64,000 nt of DNA from Terriglobus albidus (GCF_008000815.1 NZ_CP042806.1:6076001-6140000); one strand, 5' to 3'; counted from the stretch's first letter, positions 26,243 through 36,201 are shown. Translations and numbers: made by a program. The notes: a model not told the origin generated them from the letters alone.

Positions 26243-27742
26243 ATGACTGATTCCGCCCGCCCTACTCGCGTCCGTATTGCACCTTCGCCCACCGGCGATC
26301 CCCACGTCGGCACCGCCTACATTGGCCTGTTGAACTACATCTTTGCCCGCCAGCGCGGGGGACAGTTCATCCTGCGCATTGAAGACACGGACCGCACCCG
26401 TTTTGTCCCCACCTCCGAGCAGATGATCTTCGATTCGCTGCGCTGGCTGGGTCTGGACTGGAACGAGGGTCCGGATGTCGGCGGCCCCTACGGCCCCTAC
26501 CGCCAGTCCGAGCGCACCGAGATCTATCGCGAGCATGTGCAGACGCTGCTCAACAACGGCACCGCCTACCGCTGCTTCTGCACTCCCGAGGAGCTCGAAA
26601 CCAAGCGCAAGGCGCAGATGGCCGCCAAGGTTGCACCCAAGTACGACCGCACCTGCAAGTACCTGCCGAAGGAGACCGTCGAGGAGAACATCGCCGCCGG
26701 TAAGCCCTTCACTATCCGCATGGCTGTGCCGGAAGACGGTTCCACCACCTTCCGCGATGAGCTGCGCGGCGAGATCGTCATCGACCACAACAACGTCGAT
26801 GACCAGGTCCTGTTGAAGTCTGATGGTTTCCCCACTTACCACCTGGCGAACGTCGTTGACGACCACCTGATGCAGATCACCGACGTCATCCGCGCCGAGG
26901 AGTGGATCAGCTCCACGCCGAAGCATGTGCTGCTCTATGCCTCCTTCGGCTGGGAACGGCCGAAGTTCTGGCACATGCCGCTGCTGCGCAATATCGACAA
27001 GTCGAAGATCTCCAAGCGTAAGAACCCGGTCTCACTGATCTACTATCGCGAGTCCGGCTTCCTGCCGCAGGCCGTGATCAACTTCCTGGGCCTGATGGGC
27101 GGCGGTATGCCGACCCTCAACCCAATCGAAGCCGCCAATGCCGGAAGCACCAAGGAAATCGATATCTTCTCGGTGGCGCAGATGGTGGAGAAGTTCGAGT
27201 TCCAGCGCATCTCGCTCGGCGGCCCCGTCTTTGATCTGGTGAAACTGAAGTGGCTGAATGGCGAATACCTCCGCGCCCTTCCGCAGGAGGAGTTCGTCGC
27301 CGCGCTCAAGCAGACCATCCTCTCCGACAGCTACATCCGCGCGATTGCGCCGCTGGTGCAGACGCGCCTGGAGACGCTGGGACAGTGGGGCGACCTCACC
27401 GACTTCTTCTTCCGTGACAACGTGGCTCCTCCCGTCGACGTATGGGTTCCGAAGAAGCGTACGCCGGAAGAAACTCTGGCCTTCGCCGCAGAGATGCTCA
27501 CCTCGCTGGAAGGAACGGACTGGACAACGGAAGCCCTCGATGCGGCACTGCGTGCCCTGCTGACAGCCAAGGAATGGTCGGTCAAGGAAGCTTTCATGCT
27601 GCTGCGCGCCATCCTCACCGGCAGCGCACAGTCGCCGCCGCTGCTGGAGTCGCTGGTGGTCTTCGGCAAAGCCCGCAGCATCGACCGCATCCGGCGCTTC
27701 ATCGATAACCAGAAGAAGGCAGCCGCCAATACAAAGAAATAA
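26243..27742 (+). CDS. gltX: Glutamyl-tRNA synthetase
   Basis: The 499-residue class I synthetase has the HIGH-type signature (PSPTGDPHVGTAYIGLLNYIFA), RIEDTDRTRF, DQVLLKSDGFPTYHLANVVDDHLM, and a KMSKS-type KISKR at about 255-259. A C-terminal helical anticodon-binding domain follows. It charges tRNA-Glu (and in organisms lacking GlnRS also tRNA-Gln, which cannot be judged here). The ATG at 26243 was chosen over an upstream ATG because the family begins there. Confidence 0.95.
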   Translation: MTDSARPTRVRIAPSPTGDPHVGTAYIGLLNYIFARQRGGQFILRIEDTDRTRFVPTSEQMIFDSLRWLGLDWNEGPDVGGPYGPYRQSERTEIYREHVQTLLNNGTAYRCFCTPEELETKRKAQMAAKVAPKYDRTCKYLPKETVEENIAAGKPFTIRMAVPEDGSTTFRDELRGEIVIDHNNVDDQVLLKSDGFPTYHLANVVDDHLMQITDVIRAEEWISSTPKHVLLYASFGWERPKFWHMPLLRNIDKSKISKRKNPVSLIYYRESGFLPQAVINFLGLMGGGMPTLNPIEAANAGSTKEIDIFSVAQMVEKFEFQRISLGGPVFDLVKLKWLNGEYLRALPQEEFVAALKQTILSDSYIRAIAPLVQTRLETLGQWGDLTDFFFRDNVAPPVDVWVPKKRTPEETLAFAAEMLTSLEGTDWTTEALDAALRALLTAKEWSVKEAFMLLRAILTGSAQSPPLLESLVVFGKARSIDRIRRFIDNQKKAAANTKK

Positions 27743-27746
27743 GAAA

Positions 27747-27778
27747 AAGCCCGGCTTTATGCCGGGCTTCTTGTTTGT
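27747..27778 (+). terminator. Rho-independent terminator of gltX
   Basis: AAGCCCGGC pairs with GCCGGGCTT around TTTAT, followed by CTTGTTTGTG. It lies 5 bases after the gltX stop. Confidence 0.85.
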
Positions 27779-27818
27779 GTCTTCGCTTTTTATCGGCATC
27801 GTGCGAAGCACGATCTGG

Positions 27819-27972
27819 GTGGGAGCAGCGGGCTTCAGCCCGCTGACTAAACGCGTGTTAGGACTTGGGCTTTAGCCCTGGGCCTTTTCTGTAGCTTGTA
27901 TGAAAAGCCCAGGGCTAAAGCCCAAATTCTTTAAGATCGCTTGACCGCGGGCTGAAGCCCGCTGCTCCCACC
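27819..27972. repeat. Type A multi-hairpin repeat, copy 3
   Basis: About 154 bp with GTGGGAGCAGCGGGCTTCAG at the left end, a central GGGCTTTAGCCCTGGGCC / GGCCCAGGGCTAAAGCCC-type pair (one base varies), and CGGGCTGAAGCCCGCTGCTC then CCACC at the right. It lies between gltX and the convergent DsbD-N-like gene and is the most regular copy of the family. Confidence 0.9.
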
Positions 27973-27982
27973 CAATAACCCT

Positions 27983-28459
27983 CTACTTCGCAGTCACTTC
28001 AATCTCCACCGGAAGCTTCTTCGGCGGATAGCAGGCCGCGTTATCGCAGGCCTGATAGCTGAGCACGCCCTTCACCGTATACGTCCCCGCTGCTGCCGCG
28101 GTGAGGTGCGTCTTCAACGTCACGTCGCCGGTATAAACATCCAGCTTCTCCTGCGGATTGAACGAGAAGCTGTACTCATGACCCGCCGGATAGTCGATCG
28201 CGCCAAGCTTCACGCCGGTGGCCGGCTCCAGCTTCAGCACCGTAGGAATCAGGAGTTCACTCTTCGGCGTATGCGAGTTCATGTGATAGCCGTCGAGCAC
28301 CTTGAAGTGCAGCTCCACCACCGCAGCCTTCTTCGCAGCAATCGAAGCGGGCTCCGCCGCGTAGGTCACAAAGCTCTTCGGCACAGGGCCGTTCACCTGT
28401 GCGGACGCGAGTCCGGCAGCGAATACAGGCACAACCAGCAGGTTCAGTAGACGCTTCAT
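27983..28459 (-). CDS. Secreted DsbD N-terminal-domain-like protein
   Basis: The 158-residue protein has a signal peptide (about 1-20, ending ASA) followed by an immunoglobulin-like domain of the DsbD-alpha type: VELHFKVLDGYHMNSHTP, YPAGHEYSFSFNPQEKLDVYTGDV and a C-terminal YQACDNAACYPPKKLPVEIEV with a cysteine pair. In DsbD this domain passes electrons to periplasmic thiol partners. Here it stands alone without the membrane or C-terminal thioredoxin parts. It starts 2 bases after the tlpA-like stop, so the two are translated together and probably form one thiol-redox unit. Confidence 0.8.
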   Translation of the reverse strand: MKRLLNLLVVPVFAAGLASAQVNGPVPKSFVTYAAEPASIAAKKAAVVELHFKVLDGYHMNSHTPKSELLIPTVLKLEPATGVKLGAIDYPAGHEYSFSFNPQEKLDVYTGDVTLKTHLTAAAAGTYTVKGVLSYQACDNAACYPPKKLPVEIEVTAK

Positions 28460-28461
28460 CG

Positions 28462-29097
28462 TTACATAGCTCCCGTTGCAGCAATGGTCTTTTTGATCTT
28501 GGTTTCGATGTCGTCCTTGCTTCCCAGCCCGGCCGACTGCTCGACGATGGTGCCGTTGCCGGCGACGTAAAAGCTCATGGGCAGAATCGCGAAGTCGCCA
28601 TAAGCCTTATCCGCTTTGTGGTCGGTCAGCAGGATGGGATAGGTCACGCCCAGCTTGTTGGCAGCCTTGGCGATCGCTTCCTTCGGCTCATCCTCATCTT
28701 CAGAGATGCCAAGAATGGTGAATCCCTGATCGGCATACTTCTTGCGGAGCTCTTCGAACCAGGGCATCTCCAGCTTGCAGGGAGCGCACCAGGTAGCCCA
28801 GAAGTTCACCAGGACCGGCTTGCCCTTGTAATCGCTGAGCGAGACCTTCTTGCCATCGAGCGTGGTCAGCGTGAAGGCCGGCGCAGGTTTACCCCGCAGA
28901 TCCAGATCTCCCACGAAGCTGTCTGCGCTCACAGTCGGTGTGGGAGGCGCCTCTCCCTCTTTCACCATGGCAAGCTCGGGCACTTGCTTTGCCTTCTCTG
29001 CCGCCAGACGGCGTGCGCGCAGGTTCTGCACCCCCGCCCACACCAGCGCCGCTACCAGCAACGCAACGACGCCGAGTACTGCCAGATTCCGCTTCAC
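28462..29097 (-). CDS. TlpA/ResA-type membrane-anchored thioredoxin-like protein
   Basis: The 211-residue protein has an N-terminal membrane anchor (about 5-23) and a periplasmic AhpC-TSA/Redoxin fold (about 68-205) with FWATWCAPCK (active cysteines C104 and C107), ILGISEDED and a cis-proline in ILPMSFYV. Proteins of this type reduce disulfides in cytochrome c maturation or other exported proteins. No cytochrome genes are nearby. Coupling to the DsbD-N-like gene suggests electron transfer between them. Confidence 0.9.
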   Translation of the reverse strand: MKRNLAVLGVVALLVAALVWAGVQNLRARRLAAEKAKQVPELAMVKEGEAPPTPTVSADSFVGDLDLRGKPAPAFTLTTLDGKKVSLSDYKGKPVLVNFWATWCAPCKLEMPWFEELRKKYADQGFTILGISEDEDEPKEAIAKAANKLGVTYPILLTDHKADKAYGDFAILPMSFYVAGNGTIVEQSAGLGSKDDIETKIKKTIAATGAM

Positions 29098-29173
29098 GAT
29101 TGAAGTCTCCTACACTCCAGTGTACCGGCACGGCTCACAGTCATGCCTGCCGGTGTAGCATCTGGTTGGACTG

Positions 29174-30160
29174 ATGGAAACCGCAAACAGCATCACCCCC
29201 TCCGACCTGGTGCGCATTGAAGCCGCTGCCCTGGAGAGCCTGGCTGCGCGCCTGGACGGCTCCATGCACGATGCCTTTCACGACGCCGCCCAGCGGCTGG
29301 CCGCCTGTGCCAACAATCGTCAACGCGTCGTCGTTACCGGCATGGGTAAGAGCGGACTCATCGCGCAGAAGATCGCCGCAACCCTGAACTCCACCGGCAC
29401 CCCGGCACAGTTTCTGCATCCCGCGGAGGCTATCCACGGAGACCTCGGCATGCTTACCCGCGGAGACCTGGTGCTGGCGCTCTCCTACTCCGGCCAGACC
29501 GAAGAGATTCTGCGCCTGCTGGAGCTGCTGAAGCGGCTGGGCGATGCCCTCATCACCATGACGGGCGAGCCGCAATCGACGCTCGCCCAGGCAAGCGATG
29601 TTGTTCTGGACTGCTCTGTCTCACGCGAGGCCTGCACACTGAACCTGGCGCCTACAGCCTCCACCACCGTGATGCTCGCCCTTGGAGATGCGCTTGCCAT
29701 CGAGGTAGCGCGCCAACGTGGATTCCGCAGCGAAGACTTCGCCCAGCTTCATCCCGGCGGCAAGCTGGGTAAACGGCTGCGGCTGGTCTCGCAGCTCATG
29801 CATGCGGGCGACACGATCCCGGTCGTCGCTCCCTCCACCCCCATGCCGGAGGTCATCCACGAGATGAGCCGTAAGCGGCTGGGCATCACCACCGTGGCGG
29901 AAGACGGCAGGCTGCTCGGCATTATCTCGGACGGCGACCTCCGCCGCTTGCTGGAACGCGAGCAGGCGCAGGCACTCTCCCGCACGGCCGCAGAGGTAAT
30001 GAACACGACGCCCCAGACCATCGCTCCCGATGCCCTAGCGTCGTCCGCCCTGGCTGTGATGGAAGAACGAAAGATTACCTCGCTGGTGGTTGTCACCAAA
30101 GACAGCCACCTGCAGGGAGTTCTACACCTTCACGACCTCTGGGGCCTGGAACTGGTTTAG
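29174..30160 (+). CDS. kdsD: D-arabinose 5-phosphate isomerase (KdsD/KpsF family)
   Basis: The 328-residue protein has a SIS domain (about 30-175: VVVTGMGKSGLIAQKIAATLNSTG, FLHPAEAIHGDLGML, LVLALSYSGQTEEIL, TMTGEPQSTLAQ, then the APTASTTVMLALGDALAI and LHPGGKLGKRL segments). Two CBS domains follow (about 205-262 and 272-328). The length and order equal KdsD, which makes arabinose 5-phosphate for Kdo of LPS. It complements the lipid A and LptE genes of the window. Confidence 0.93.
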   Translation: METANSITPSDLVRIEAAALESLAARLDGSMHDAFHDAAQRLAACANNRQRVVVTGMGKSGLIAQKIAATLNSTGTPAQFLHPAEAIHGDLGMLTRGDLVLALSYSGQTEEILRLLELLKRLGDALITMTGEPQSTLAQASDVVLDCSVSREACTLNLAPTASTTVMLALGDALAIEVARQRGFRSEDFAQLHPGGKLGKRLRLVSQLMHAGDTIPVVAPSTPMPEVIHEMSRKRLGITTVAEDGRLLGIISDGDLRRLLEREQAQALSRTAAEVMNTTPQTIAPDALASSALAVMEERKITSLVVVTKDSHLQGVLHLHDLWGLELV

Positions 30161-30211
30161 GAAGTATGGACAAATTTGATCGTCTTGAGATAGCCCAGAG
30201 ACTTAGACTGG

Positions 30212-30364
30212 GTGGGAGCAGCGGGCTTGAGCCCGCTGATAAAGGCATAAAAGTAAATGGGCTTTAGCCCTGGGCCTTCTTTGTCTGACAGGAAAAAGCC
30301 CAGGGCTAAAGCCCATTTCTATGTTGAGCCTATAGACCGTGGCCTAAAGGCCACGGCTCCCACC
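30212..30364. repeat. Type A multi-hairpin repeat, copy 4
   Basis: It starts GTGGGAGCAGCGGGCTTGAG and ends with ACGGCTCCCACC. The final palindrome has drifted with compensating changes (GTGGCCTAAAGGCCAC instead of GGGCTGAAGCCC arms), so pairing is kept while sequence changes, which argues for selection on structure. Confidence 0.88.
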
Positions 30365-30481
30365 GATTCGAGCTTCGCTCGAATAGTTCACCCAAGTGAA
30401 ATCAAAATTCGGGCAGCCCCGAAAAACCCACCCATTGCGATGCAATGGATGGGGCACCCGGTGCATGGGCTGTCGAGCGCC
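30365..30481. repeat. Short palindromes and a type E repeat after copy 4
   Basis: ATTCGAGCTTCGCTCGAAT (30366-30384) is a perfect short palindrome also seen in variant form near 36237 and 56992. A type E palindrome (ACCCACCCATTGCGATGCAA ... GGATGGGGCACCC) occupies about 30426-30459. No gene is seen; the region separates convergent kdsD and the Crp/Fnr gene. Confidence 0.65.
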
Positions 30482-31222
30482 CTAAGCCTTCTTCAGAGCC
30501 GCCGGCCTAAACCGTTCCGTCGTCGTACGGAGCGTGTGATAGCACTCGCAGGCAGCCTTCTCCAGCTCAGCGCGGTCCTTGATGCGGATCTTGCCGCGGG
30601 TGTACTCCATCAGTCCGGCGCGTTGCAGATCGCCCGCCGCAATCGTCACGGTCGATCGGCGCGCACCCAGCATCTGCGACAGATACTCCTGCGTCAGCCG
30701 CAGCGAATTCGACTGCATGCGGTCAGACGCTGTCAGCAGCCAGCGCGCCAGGCGTTGCTCGACGGAGTGGATGCGGTTGCAGACCACGTTCTGGCCCATC
30801 TGCACCATCTTGAGGTATGCCGCCTGATGGACGGCATGGAGAAGAGCCGGATCCCGGCGCACCTCCTCCCGCATCACAGCGGAACGGATACGCAGAGCCG
30901 AACCCTCGCCCCGGACAGTAGCCAGGTGGGGCCCAACAGGCTGATCGATCAGCGGACCGACATTGATCAGGCTTTCGTGGCCGATCGTAGCCACCTCGAC
31001 CGAATCGCCCGACTCAGTAAGCACGCTCAGTGAGACGAATCCGCTCAACGGAAAATACACAAATTCCGTCGGCTTCTCCGGTTCTGCAAGTGTCATACCC
31101 ACCTGTAAATCCACTTGCGTGAAATGCCGTTGCAGTGCGGCATAGGTGGCTTCCGGGAGTTGCAGCAAAATCCAGTTCAGGGGCCGTTGATTCATGGTCC
31201 CCGTCGTTTCCAGTCCATTCAT
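30482..31222 (-). CDS. Crp/Fnr-family transcriptional regulator
   Basis: The 246-residue protein has an N-terminal cyclic-nucleotide-binding-like beta roll (about 20-140: FVYFPLSGFVSLSV, VEVATIGHESLINVGPL) and a C-terminal Crp-type winged helix (about 165-225: SLRLTQEYLSQMLGARRSTVTIAAGDLQRAGLMEY). The phosphate-binding cassette of cAMP receptor proteins is not conserved and there is no N-terminal cysteine cluster as in Fnr, so the ligand is unknown. The target set cannot be inferred. An internal ATG at codon 10 is an alternative start. Confidence 0.88.
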   Translation of the reverse strand: MNGLETTGTMNQRPLNWILLQLPEATYAALQRHFTQVDLQVGMTLAEPEKPTEFVYFPLSGFVSLSVLTESGDSVEVATIGHESLINVGPLIDQPVGPHLATVRGEGSALRIRSAVMREEVRRDPALLHAVHQAAYLKMVQMGQNVVCNRIHSVEQRLARWLLTASDRMQSNSLRLTQEYLSQMLGARRSTVTIAAGDLQRAGLMEYTRGKIRIKDRAELEKAACECYHTLRTTTERFRPAALKKA

Positions 31223-31378
31223 CGTGGGGTTCCTTACACAACACAGAGCACGACGAATGCCATACCTTGGGTATGCCTATCCTTGGCATTTATCAGCGTG
31301 TATATCGAAGTGCTGAACCTATCGTGAATGATTCTGCATATACGTGTCTGTCATACAGCACACATAGTGCAACTTTTT

Positions 31379-31402
31379 GAAAAAAAAGACCGTTTTGGGT
31401 CT
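31379..31402 (-). terminator. Rho-independent terminator of the STAS gene
   Basis: On the minus strand AGACC-CAAAAC-GGTCT is followed by eight T. It begins about 22 bases after the STAS gene stop. The 5-bp stem is short but the T tract is strong. Confidence 0.75.
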
Positions 31403-31424
31403 GGATCCTTAAGCCTGGCTTAAG

Positions 31425-31769
31425 CTACAGAGTCGATTCGGCGTCGGCGACAGTGGGAAACACCTTCAACACCGTATTCACCTTGGTGAGCTCCATCAGC
31501 GCGGCGATTCGCTGTTGCGGAGCCGCGACAGCCAGCCTTCGCCCCTGTTTCTGGGCTGCCAGATGGAAGTTCATGATGGCGCCGAGCCCGGCCGAATCGA
31601 CGTACGGTACCCCAGAGATATCCAGAACGACCAGGGGCTCCGTGGACGCCTTTGCCGCGGCCTGCAGTTTGGGCAGATCGCCCAGCGTCAGCGAACCGGA
31701 GAGACGCATGATGAGGATTCCCTCCAACGCACCAGGAGCAGTATCAATCTTCAGCGGCACAGGCGGCAT
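31425..31769 (-). CDS. STAS-domain protein (anti-sigma-factor antagonist-like)
   Basis: The 114-residue protein is a single STAS domain of the SpoIIAA/RsbV type: [19 protein letters not shown], then [22 protein letters not shown] with the phospho-acceptor position S59, and a last helix. Such proteins bind anti-sigma kinases in partner-switching cascades, and the conserved serine suggests it is phosphorylated. No RsbW-like kinase is adjacent. The ATG at 31769 is preferred because the upstream frame lacks STAS character. It is divergent from proS, 81 bases away. Confidence 0.88.
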   Translation of the reverse strand: MPPVPLKIDTAPGALEGILIMRLSGSLTLGDLPKLQAAAKASTEPLVVLDISGVPYVDSAGLGAIMNFHLAAQKQGRRLAVAAPQQRIAALMELTKVNTVLKVFPTVADAESTL

Positions 31770-31850
31770 GGTGCCTACCACTATACCAAGCAGGAACCAT
31801 GGCCGCCGGAATCGTTTTTCGCCGAGTTCCCTTCGATACAATCAACACTT

Positions 31851-33596
31851 ATGCATCGTTGGTCTCAGCTCTTTATCCCCACCTTGCGCGAGGCTCCGGC
31901 CGACGCCGAGGTGGCAAGCCATAAGCTGCTTCTCCGGGCCGGGTATGTGCGCCAGTTGGGCGCCGGTATCTACAGCTACCTGCTTCTCGGCAACCGTTCG
32001 ATCAACAAGATCGTCGCCATCGTCCGCGAAGAGATGGACGCCATCGGGCAGGAGTTCCTTCTGCCGGCGCTGAACCCACGTGAGATCTGGGAGGCCAGCG
32101 GCCGCTGGTCGGTGATGGGCGAGAACATGTTCCGCCTGAAAGACCGCAAGGGCGCCGACCTCTGCCTGGGCATGACCCACGAAGAGGTGATGACGGACAT
32201 CGCCCGCAAGGAGCTGCGCAGCTACAAGCAGCTTCCGCAGATCTGGTACCAGATCCAGACCAAGTTCCGCGACGAGCCCCGTCCCAAGGCGGGTCTGCTG
32301 CGCGTCCGCCAGTTCATCATGAAGGATTCCTACAGCTTCGACATCGACGCTGCCGGCCTGGATGTGAGCTACGACAAGCACGACCGCGCCTACCGCAATA
32401 TCTTCTCGCGCTGCGGCCTGGACTTTGTCGCCGTCGAAGCCGACTCCGGCGCGATGGGCGGCTCCGCCTCGCAGGAGTTCATGGTCTACACCGATGCCGG
32501 TGAAGACCTGATCGCAAGCTGCCCCAACTGCCACTACGCCGCCAACCTCGAGAAGGCCACCAGCGCCCTGGCAGTCGTCACAGAACTCGCAGATGGCGTC
32601 GTGGAAGAGGTCTCCACGCCGACCCAGCGCACGATCGATGAAGTTGGCGCGTTCCTGAACGTTGCTTCGGTCTACCAGATGAAGACGATGGCGATGGTTG
32701 TCACCACGCCCGACGGCAAGTCGAAGACCATCGTTGCCTTCCTGCGCGGCGACCACATGCTGAACGAGGCGAAGCTTGCAACCGCCGTCGGTGGAGGCGA
32801 ACTGCGCCCCATGGTCGCCGAAGAGATTCTGGCTGCCTTCGGCGCTCCGGCCGGCTTCCTAGGCCCGATCGGCGTCAAGGCTGACTTCGTCATCCTCGAT
32901 GCCGCCCTGGAAGGCCGCAAGAACCTGATCACGGGCGCCAACAAGGAAGGCTTCCACCTGCGTAACGTCACCCCAGGCAAGGACTTCAAGCCGACCCTCA
33001 TCGCCGACGTCCGCAACATCAACGAAGGCGAGCCCTGCCCGAAGTGCGGCACCTCGCTCAAGCTGGGCAAGGCAGTCGAGATCGGACACATCTTCAAGCT
33101 CGGCTATCGCTACTCGGAGTCGATGGGCGCCAGTGTGCTCGACAGCAACGGCAAGGAAGTGATGCCCATCATGGGCTGCTACGGCATCGGCATAGAGCGC
33201 ATTCTCACCGCCGCCATCGAGCAGTCCGCCGCCAATCGCGGTATCGACGCCAGGGGTGAGATCAGCTATGCCATGCCGCCCTCCATCGCGCCGTTCGAAG
33301 TGGTTGTCACGGTGACCAACGTCGCCGACGAGACGCTTCGCGCAGCCGGTGAAACGGTGGCCCAGGCGCTCGACAAGGCCGGCTTCGATACGATTCTCGA
33401 CGATCGCGACGAGCGTGCCGGGGTGAAGTTCAAGGATGCCGATCTGGCCGGTATCCCCTTCCGTATCAACATCGGCAAGAAGCTTGCCGAAGGGAAGGTG
33501 GAGTTCGTGAACCGCCTGACCAATGAGAGCGTAGATGTTGCTGTAGAGGAAGTTACGCAGGCACTGACGCGTGTCTGCGAATCTGCGTCTAAGTAA
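31851..33596 (+). CDS. proS: Prolyl-tRNA synthetase (bacterial type with editing insertion)
   Basis: The 581-residue class II synthetase starts with [20 protein letters not shown] and [21 protein letters not shown], as bacterial ProRS do. It has [45 protein letters not shown] (motif 2), an inserted YbaK-like editing domain (about 235-400) and motif 3 in [11 protein letters not shown], then the anticodon domain. The ATG at 31851 begins the family-conserved part; the longer open frame upstream is antisense to the STAS gene. The PBP gene follows 10 bases later. Confidence 0.95.
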   Translation: MHRWSQLFIPTLREAPADAEVASHKLLLRAGYVRQLGAGIYSYLLLGNRSINKIVAIVREEMDAIGQEFLLPALNPREIWEASGRWSVMGENMFRLKDRKGADLCLGMTHEEVMTDIARKELRSYKQLPQIWYQIQTKFRDEPRPKAGLLRVRQFIMKDSYSFDIDAAGLDVSYDKHDRAYRNIFSRCGLDFVAVEADSGAMGGSASQEFMVYTDAGEDLIASCPNCHYAANLEKATSALAVVTELADGVVEEVSTPTQRTIDEVGAFLNVASVYQMKTMAMVVTTPDGKSKTIVAFLRGDHMLNEAKLATAVGGGELRPMVAEEILAAFGAPAGFLGPIGVKADFVILDAALEGRKNLITGANKEGFHLRNVTPGKDFKPTLIADVRNINEGEPCPKCGTSLKLGKAVEIGHIFKLGYRYSESMGASVLDSNGKEVMPIMGCYGIGIERILTAAIEQSAANRGIDARGEISYAMPPSIAPFEVVVTVTNVADETLRAAGETVAQALDKAGFDTILDDRDERAGVKFKDADLAGIPFRINIGKKLAEGKVEFVNRLTNESVDVAVEEVTQALTRVCESASK

Positions 33597-33606
33597 GAGA
33601 ACGCCT

Positions 33607-36201
33607 ATGGCCGTAAAAGTGAAGATCGGCGGCAACAGCCGCACCGGCGCCCAGCACTCGCTGGGCGTTCGTATCCTTCGGGTCGCGCTGATCGCGTGCT
33701 CGGCGCTGTTGCTTCTGTTCTTCTCCGTCTTCGGCTACTACTACTTCAAGTACCAGAAGATTGTGGACGATCGGCTAAATGCCGGTCCCATGTTCACCAA
33801 TACTTCGCAGGTCTTCGCTGCTCCGCGCGAGGTGCGTCCCGGCCAGAAGCTGAGCGCCGGCACGATTGGCCAGGAGCTGCGCCAGGCCGGCTATAACAAC
33901 AATCCGCAGATGGGCACTTATCAACTGCGCGGCGATACCATCCTGATCAAGCCTGGCCCGCAGAGCTTCCACTCGACCGATGGAGCCACCATCACCACCG
34001 AGGATGGCGAAGTACAGTCCATCACCGCCGAGAACGGCGTAGCGCTGCGCGGCTATGAGCTCGAGCCGCTGCTCATCACCGGCCTCTCGGAAGATAAGAA
34101 CCGTATCAAGCGCCGCCTGGTCAGCTACAAGGACATCCCGCAGCGCATGGTGCAGTCAGTCACTGCAATCGAAGACCGCCAGTTCTTCGAGCACGGCGGC
34201 ATCAACTACGCTCGTACCATCAAGTGCGGTGTACAGGATCTGTTGAGCGGCCGCAAAGCCTGCGGTGGATCCACACTGACGCAGCAGCTTGCCCGCGGCT
34301 TCTTCCTCACTCCTGAGAAGCACATCAAGCGCAAGCTGATCGAGATCCTCATCAGCTTCCAGCTCGAAGCGCGCTTCTCCAAGCAGCAGATCTTCGAGAT
34401 GTATGCCAACCAGATCAACCTGGGTCAGCGCGGCAGCTTCGCCATCAACGGCTTTGGTGAAGCGGCACAGGCATACTTCGGCAAAGACCTGAAGCAGCTT
34501 GATCTGGCTGAATGCGCGATGCTGGCCGGCATGATCCAGCGGCCCAACTACTTCTCGCCGTATAAGCACCCCGAACGCGCGATGGAGCGCCGCAATATCG
34601 TTCTCGATTCGATGGTGGAGACCAATGCCATCACGAAGAGCGAGGCCGAGCGCGCCAAGGCTGAGCCGATCCGCCTGGCTCCGCCGAACGTCGATGCCTC
34701 TGAGGCGCCATACTTCGTCGATGTCGTGCATGACACCCTGGTGCAGCGTATCGGCGATCAGGAGCTCTCGCACCAGTCACTGCGTATCTATACCTCGCTC
34801 GATCCTGATCTGCAGCGTGCCGCTTCAGAAGCTGTTGCCATCGGCATGCAGAACGTAGACGAGATGGTCCGCAAGCAGCATCGCGGCAACGGCCCCATCA
34901 CCTGGCCGCAGGTCTCTCTCGTCGCCCTCAATCCACATACCGGACAGGTGCTGGCGATGGTCGGCGGACGCAACTACGGCGTCTCGCAGTTGAACCACGC
35001 CACCTCGAAGCGGCCGACAGGATCGATCTTCAAACCCTTCGTGTACGCGGCTGCTTACAACGCCAGCGTCAACGGTCAGACGATTGGCGATAAAGGCATC
35101 TTCACTGCAACGACGATGCTGGACGATGAGCCCACTACGTTCACCTTTGACAACGGCCGTCAGACCTACACGCCGCGCAACTACAAGGACGAGTTCCACG
35201 GCTCTGTCACCGCCATCTATGCTCTGGCGCACTCCCTGAACAACGCGACCATCTCGCTGGGACAGATGGTGGGCTTTGAGAACGTCGCTGCTCTGGGACG
35301 CCAGGCCGGCATCGCCGCTGCACGCGGCACACCTGCTGTCTCTCTGGGCGCATATGACGCGACACCGCTCGATATGGCCGGTGCTTACACCATCTTCGCC
35401 AACAATGGCGTGCACCTGAACCCGTGGACACTGGCCAGCGTCCGCAACCTGAATGGCGATATCGTCGCCGACTTCGCCCCTGAAGCTCGCCAGGTGCTTG
35501 ATCCACGCGTCGCGGCACTCTCCACTTCGCTGATGGAAGGCGTGATGAACTTCGGCTATGGTTATGAGACCCGCAAGCGCGGCTTCATGGCTCCGGCCGC
35601 GGGCAAGACCGGCACCAGCCACGATGCGTGGTTCGCGGGTTACACCTCGAACCTGATCTGCATTGTGTGGGTGGGCAACGATGACTACACCGACGTCAAG
35701 CTTGCAGGTGCTCTGGCCGCGGCGCCCATCTGGGCGGAGTTCATGAACCGAGCCATCAAGCTGCCGCAGTACTCCGACATGAAGGCGTTCAGCTATCCGG
35801 ACGGCGTCATCATGGAGCGGCTGGATAAGAACACCAACCTGCTTTCTGATTCATCTTGCCCGAACGCTTACTCGGCCGCCTTCCTCGCAGGAACCGAGCC
35901 GCATAACACCTGCTCGCACATGGGCGACGACCAGCGCAACTTCTTCCAGAAGATGCTGGGCATCGGAGGACAGACGCAATCGCAGGAGAACCAGCAGCCT
36001 CCTGCAGGCAACGAGCCGGGGGCTTCTCCGAATCCGGCCGCCGTGCATTCAGGCCCTCCACCGAATCCAGGTGCGCAACCGAACCCGGGCTCTTCGCCAA
36101 ATCCAGTGGTGGAAGAGCCGAAAAAGAAGAAGAACTTCTTCCAGAAGATCTTCGGCGGCGGTGATAAAAAGCAGCAACAGCCTACACAGCCTCAGCAGTA
36201 G
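33607..36201 (+). CDS. PBP1b-like bifunctional peptidoglycan glycosyltransferase/transpeptidase
   Basis: The 864-residue class A penicillin-binding protein has a short cytoplasmic N-terminus, one membrane helix (about 24-45), a UB2H-like region (about 60-150: VFAAPREVRPGQ, LRQAGYNNN), a GT51 glycosyltransferase (about 170-345: EDRQFFEHGGINYART, GGSTLTQQLARGFFL) and a transpeptidase (about 420-715) with the acylated S473 in SIFK, and KTGT at 667-670. UB2H points to the PBP1b rather than PBP1a group. The C-terminal tail (about 780-864) is proline/asparagine-rich with a NFFQK repeat (once as RNFFQKMLG, again as KNFFQKIFGGG). Confidence 0.92.
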   Translation: MAVKVKIGGNSRTGAQHSLGVRILRVALIACSALLLLFFSVFGYYYFKYQKIVDDRLNAGPMFTNTSQVFAAPREVRPGQKLSAGTIGQELRQAGYNNNPQMGTYQLRGDTILIKPGPQSFHSTDGATITTEDGEVQSITAENGVALRGYELEPLLITGLSEDKNRIKRRLVSYKDIPQRMVQSVTAIEDRQFFEHGGINYARTIKCGVQDLLSGRKACGGSTLTQQLARGFFLTPEKHIKRKLIEILISFQLEARFSKQQIFEMYANQINLGQRGSFAINGFGEAAQAYFGKDLKQLDLAECAMLAGMIQRPNYFSPYKHPERAMERRNIVLDSMVETNAITKSEAERAKAEPIRLAPPNVDASEAPYFVDVVHDTLVQRIGDQELSHQSLRIYTSLDPDLQRAASEAVAIGMQNVDEMVRKQHRGNGPITWPQVSLVALNPHTGQVLAMVGGRNYGVSQLNHATSKRPTGSIFKPFVYAAAYNASVNGQTIGDKGIFTATTMLDDEPTTFTFDNGRQTYTPRNYKDEFHGSVTAIYALAHSLNNATISLGQMVGFENVAALGRQAGIAAARGTPAVSLGAYDATPLDMAGAYTIFANNGVHLNPWTLASVRNLNGDIVADFAPEARQVLDPRVAALSTSLMEGVMNFGYGYETRKRGFMAPAAGKTGTSHDAWFAGYTSNLICIVWVGNDDYTDVKLAGALAAAPIWAEFMNRAIKLPQYSDMKAFSYPDGVIMERLDKNTNLLSDSSCPNAYSAAFLAGTEPHNTCSHMGDDQRNFFQKMLGIGGQTQSQENQQPPAGNEPGASPNPAAVHSGPPPNPGAQPNPGSSPNPVVEEPKKKKNFFQKIFGGGDKKQQQPTQPQQ

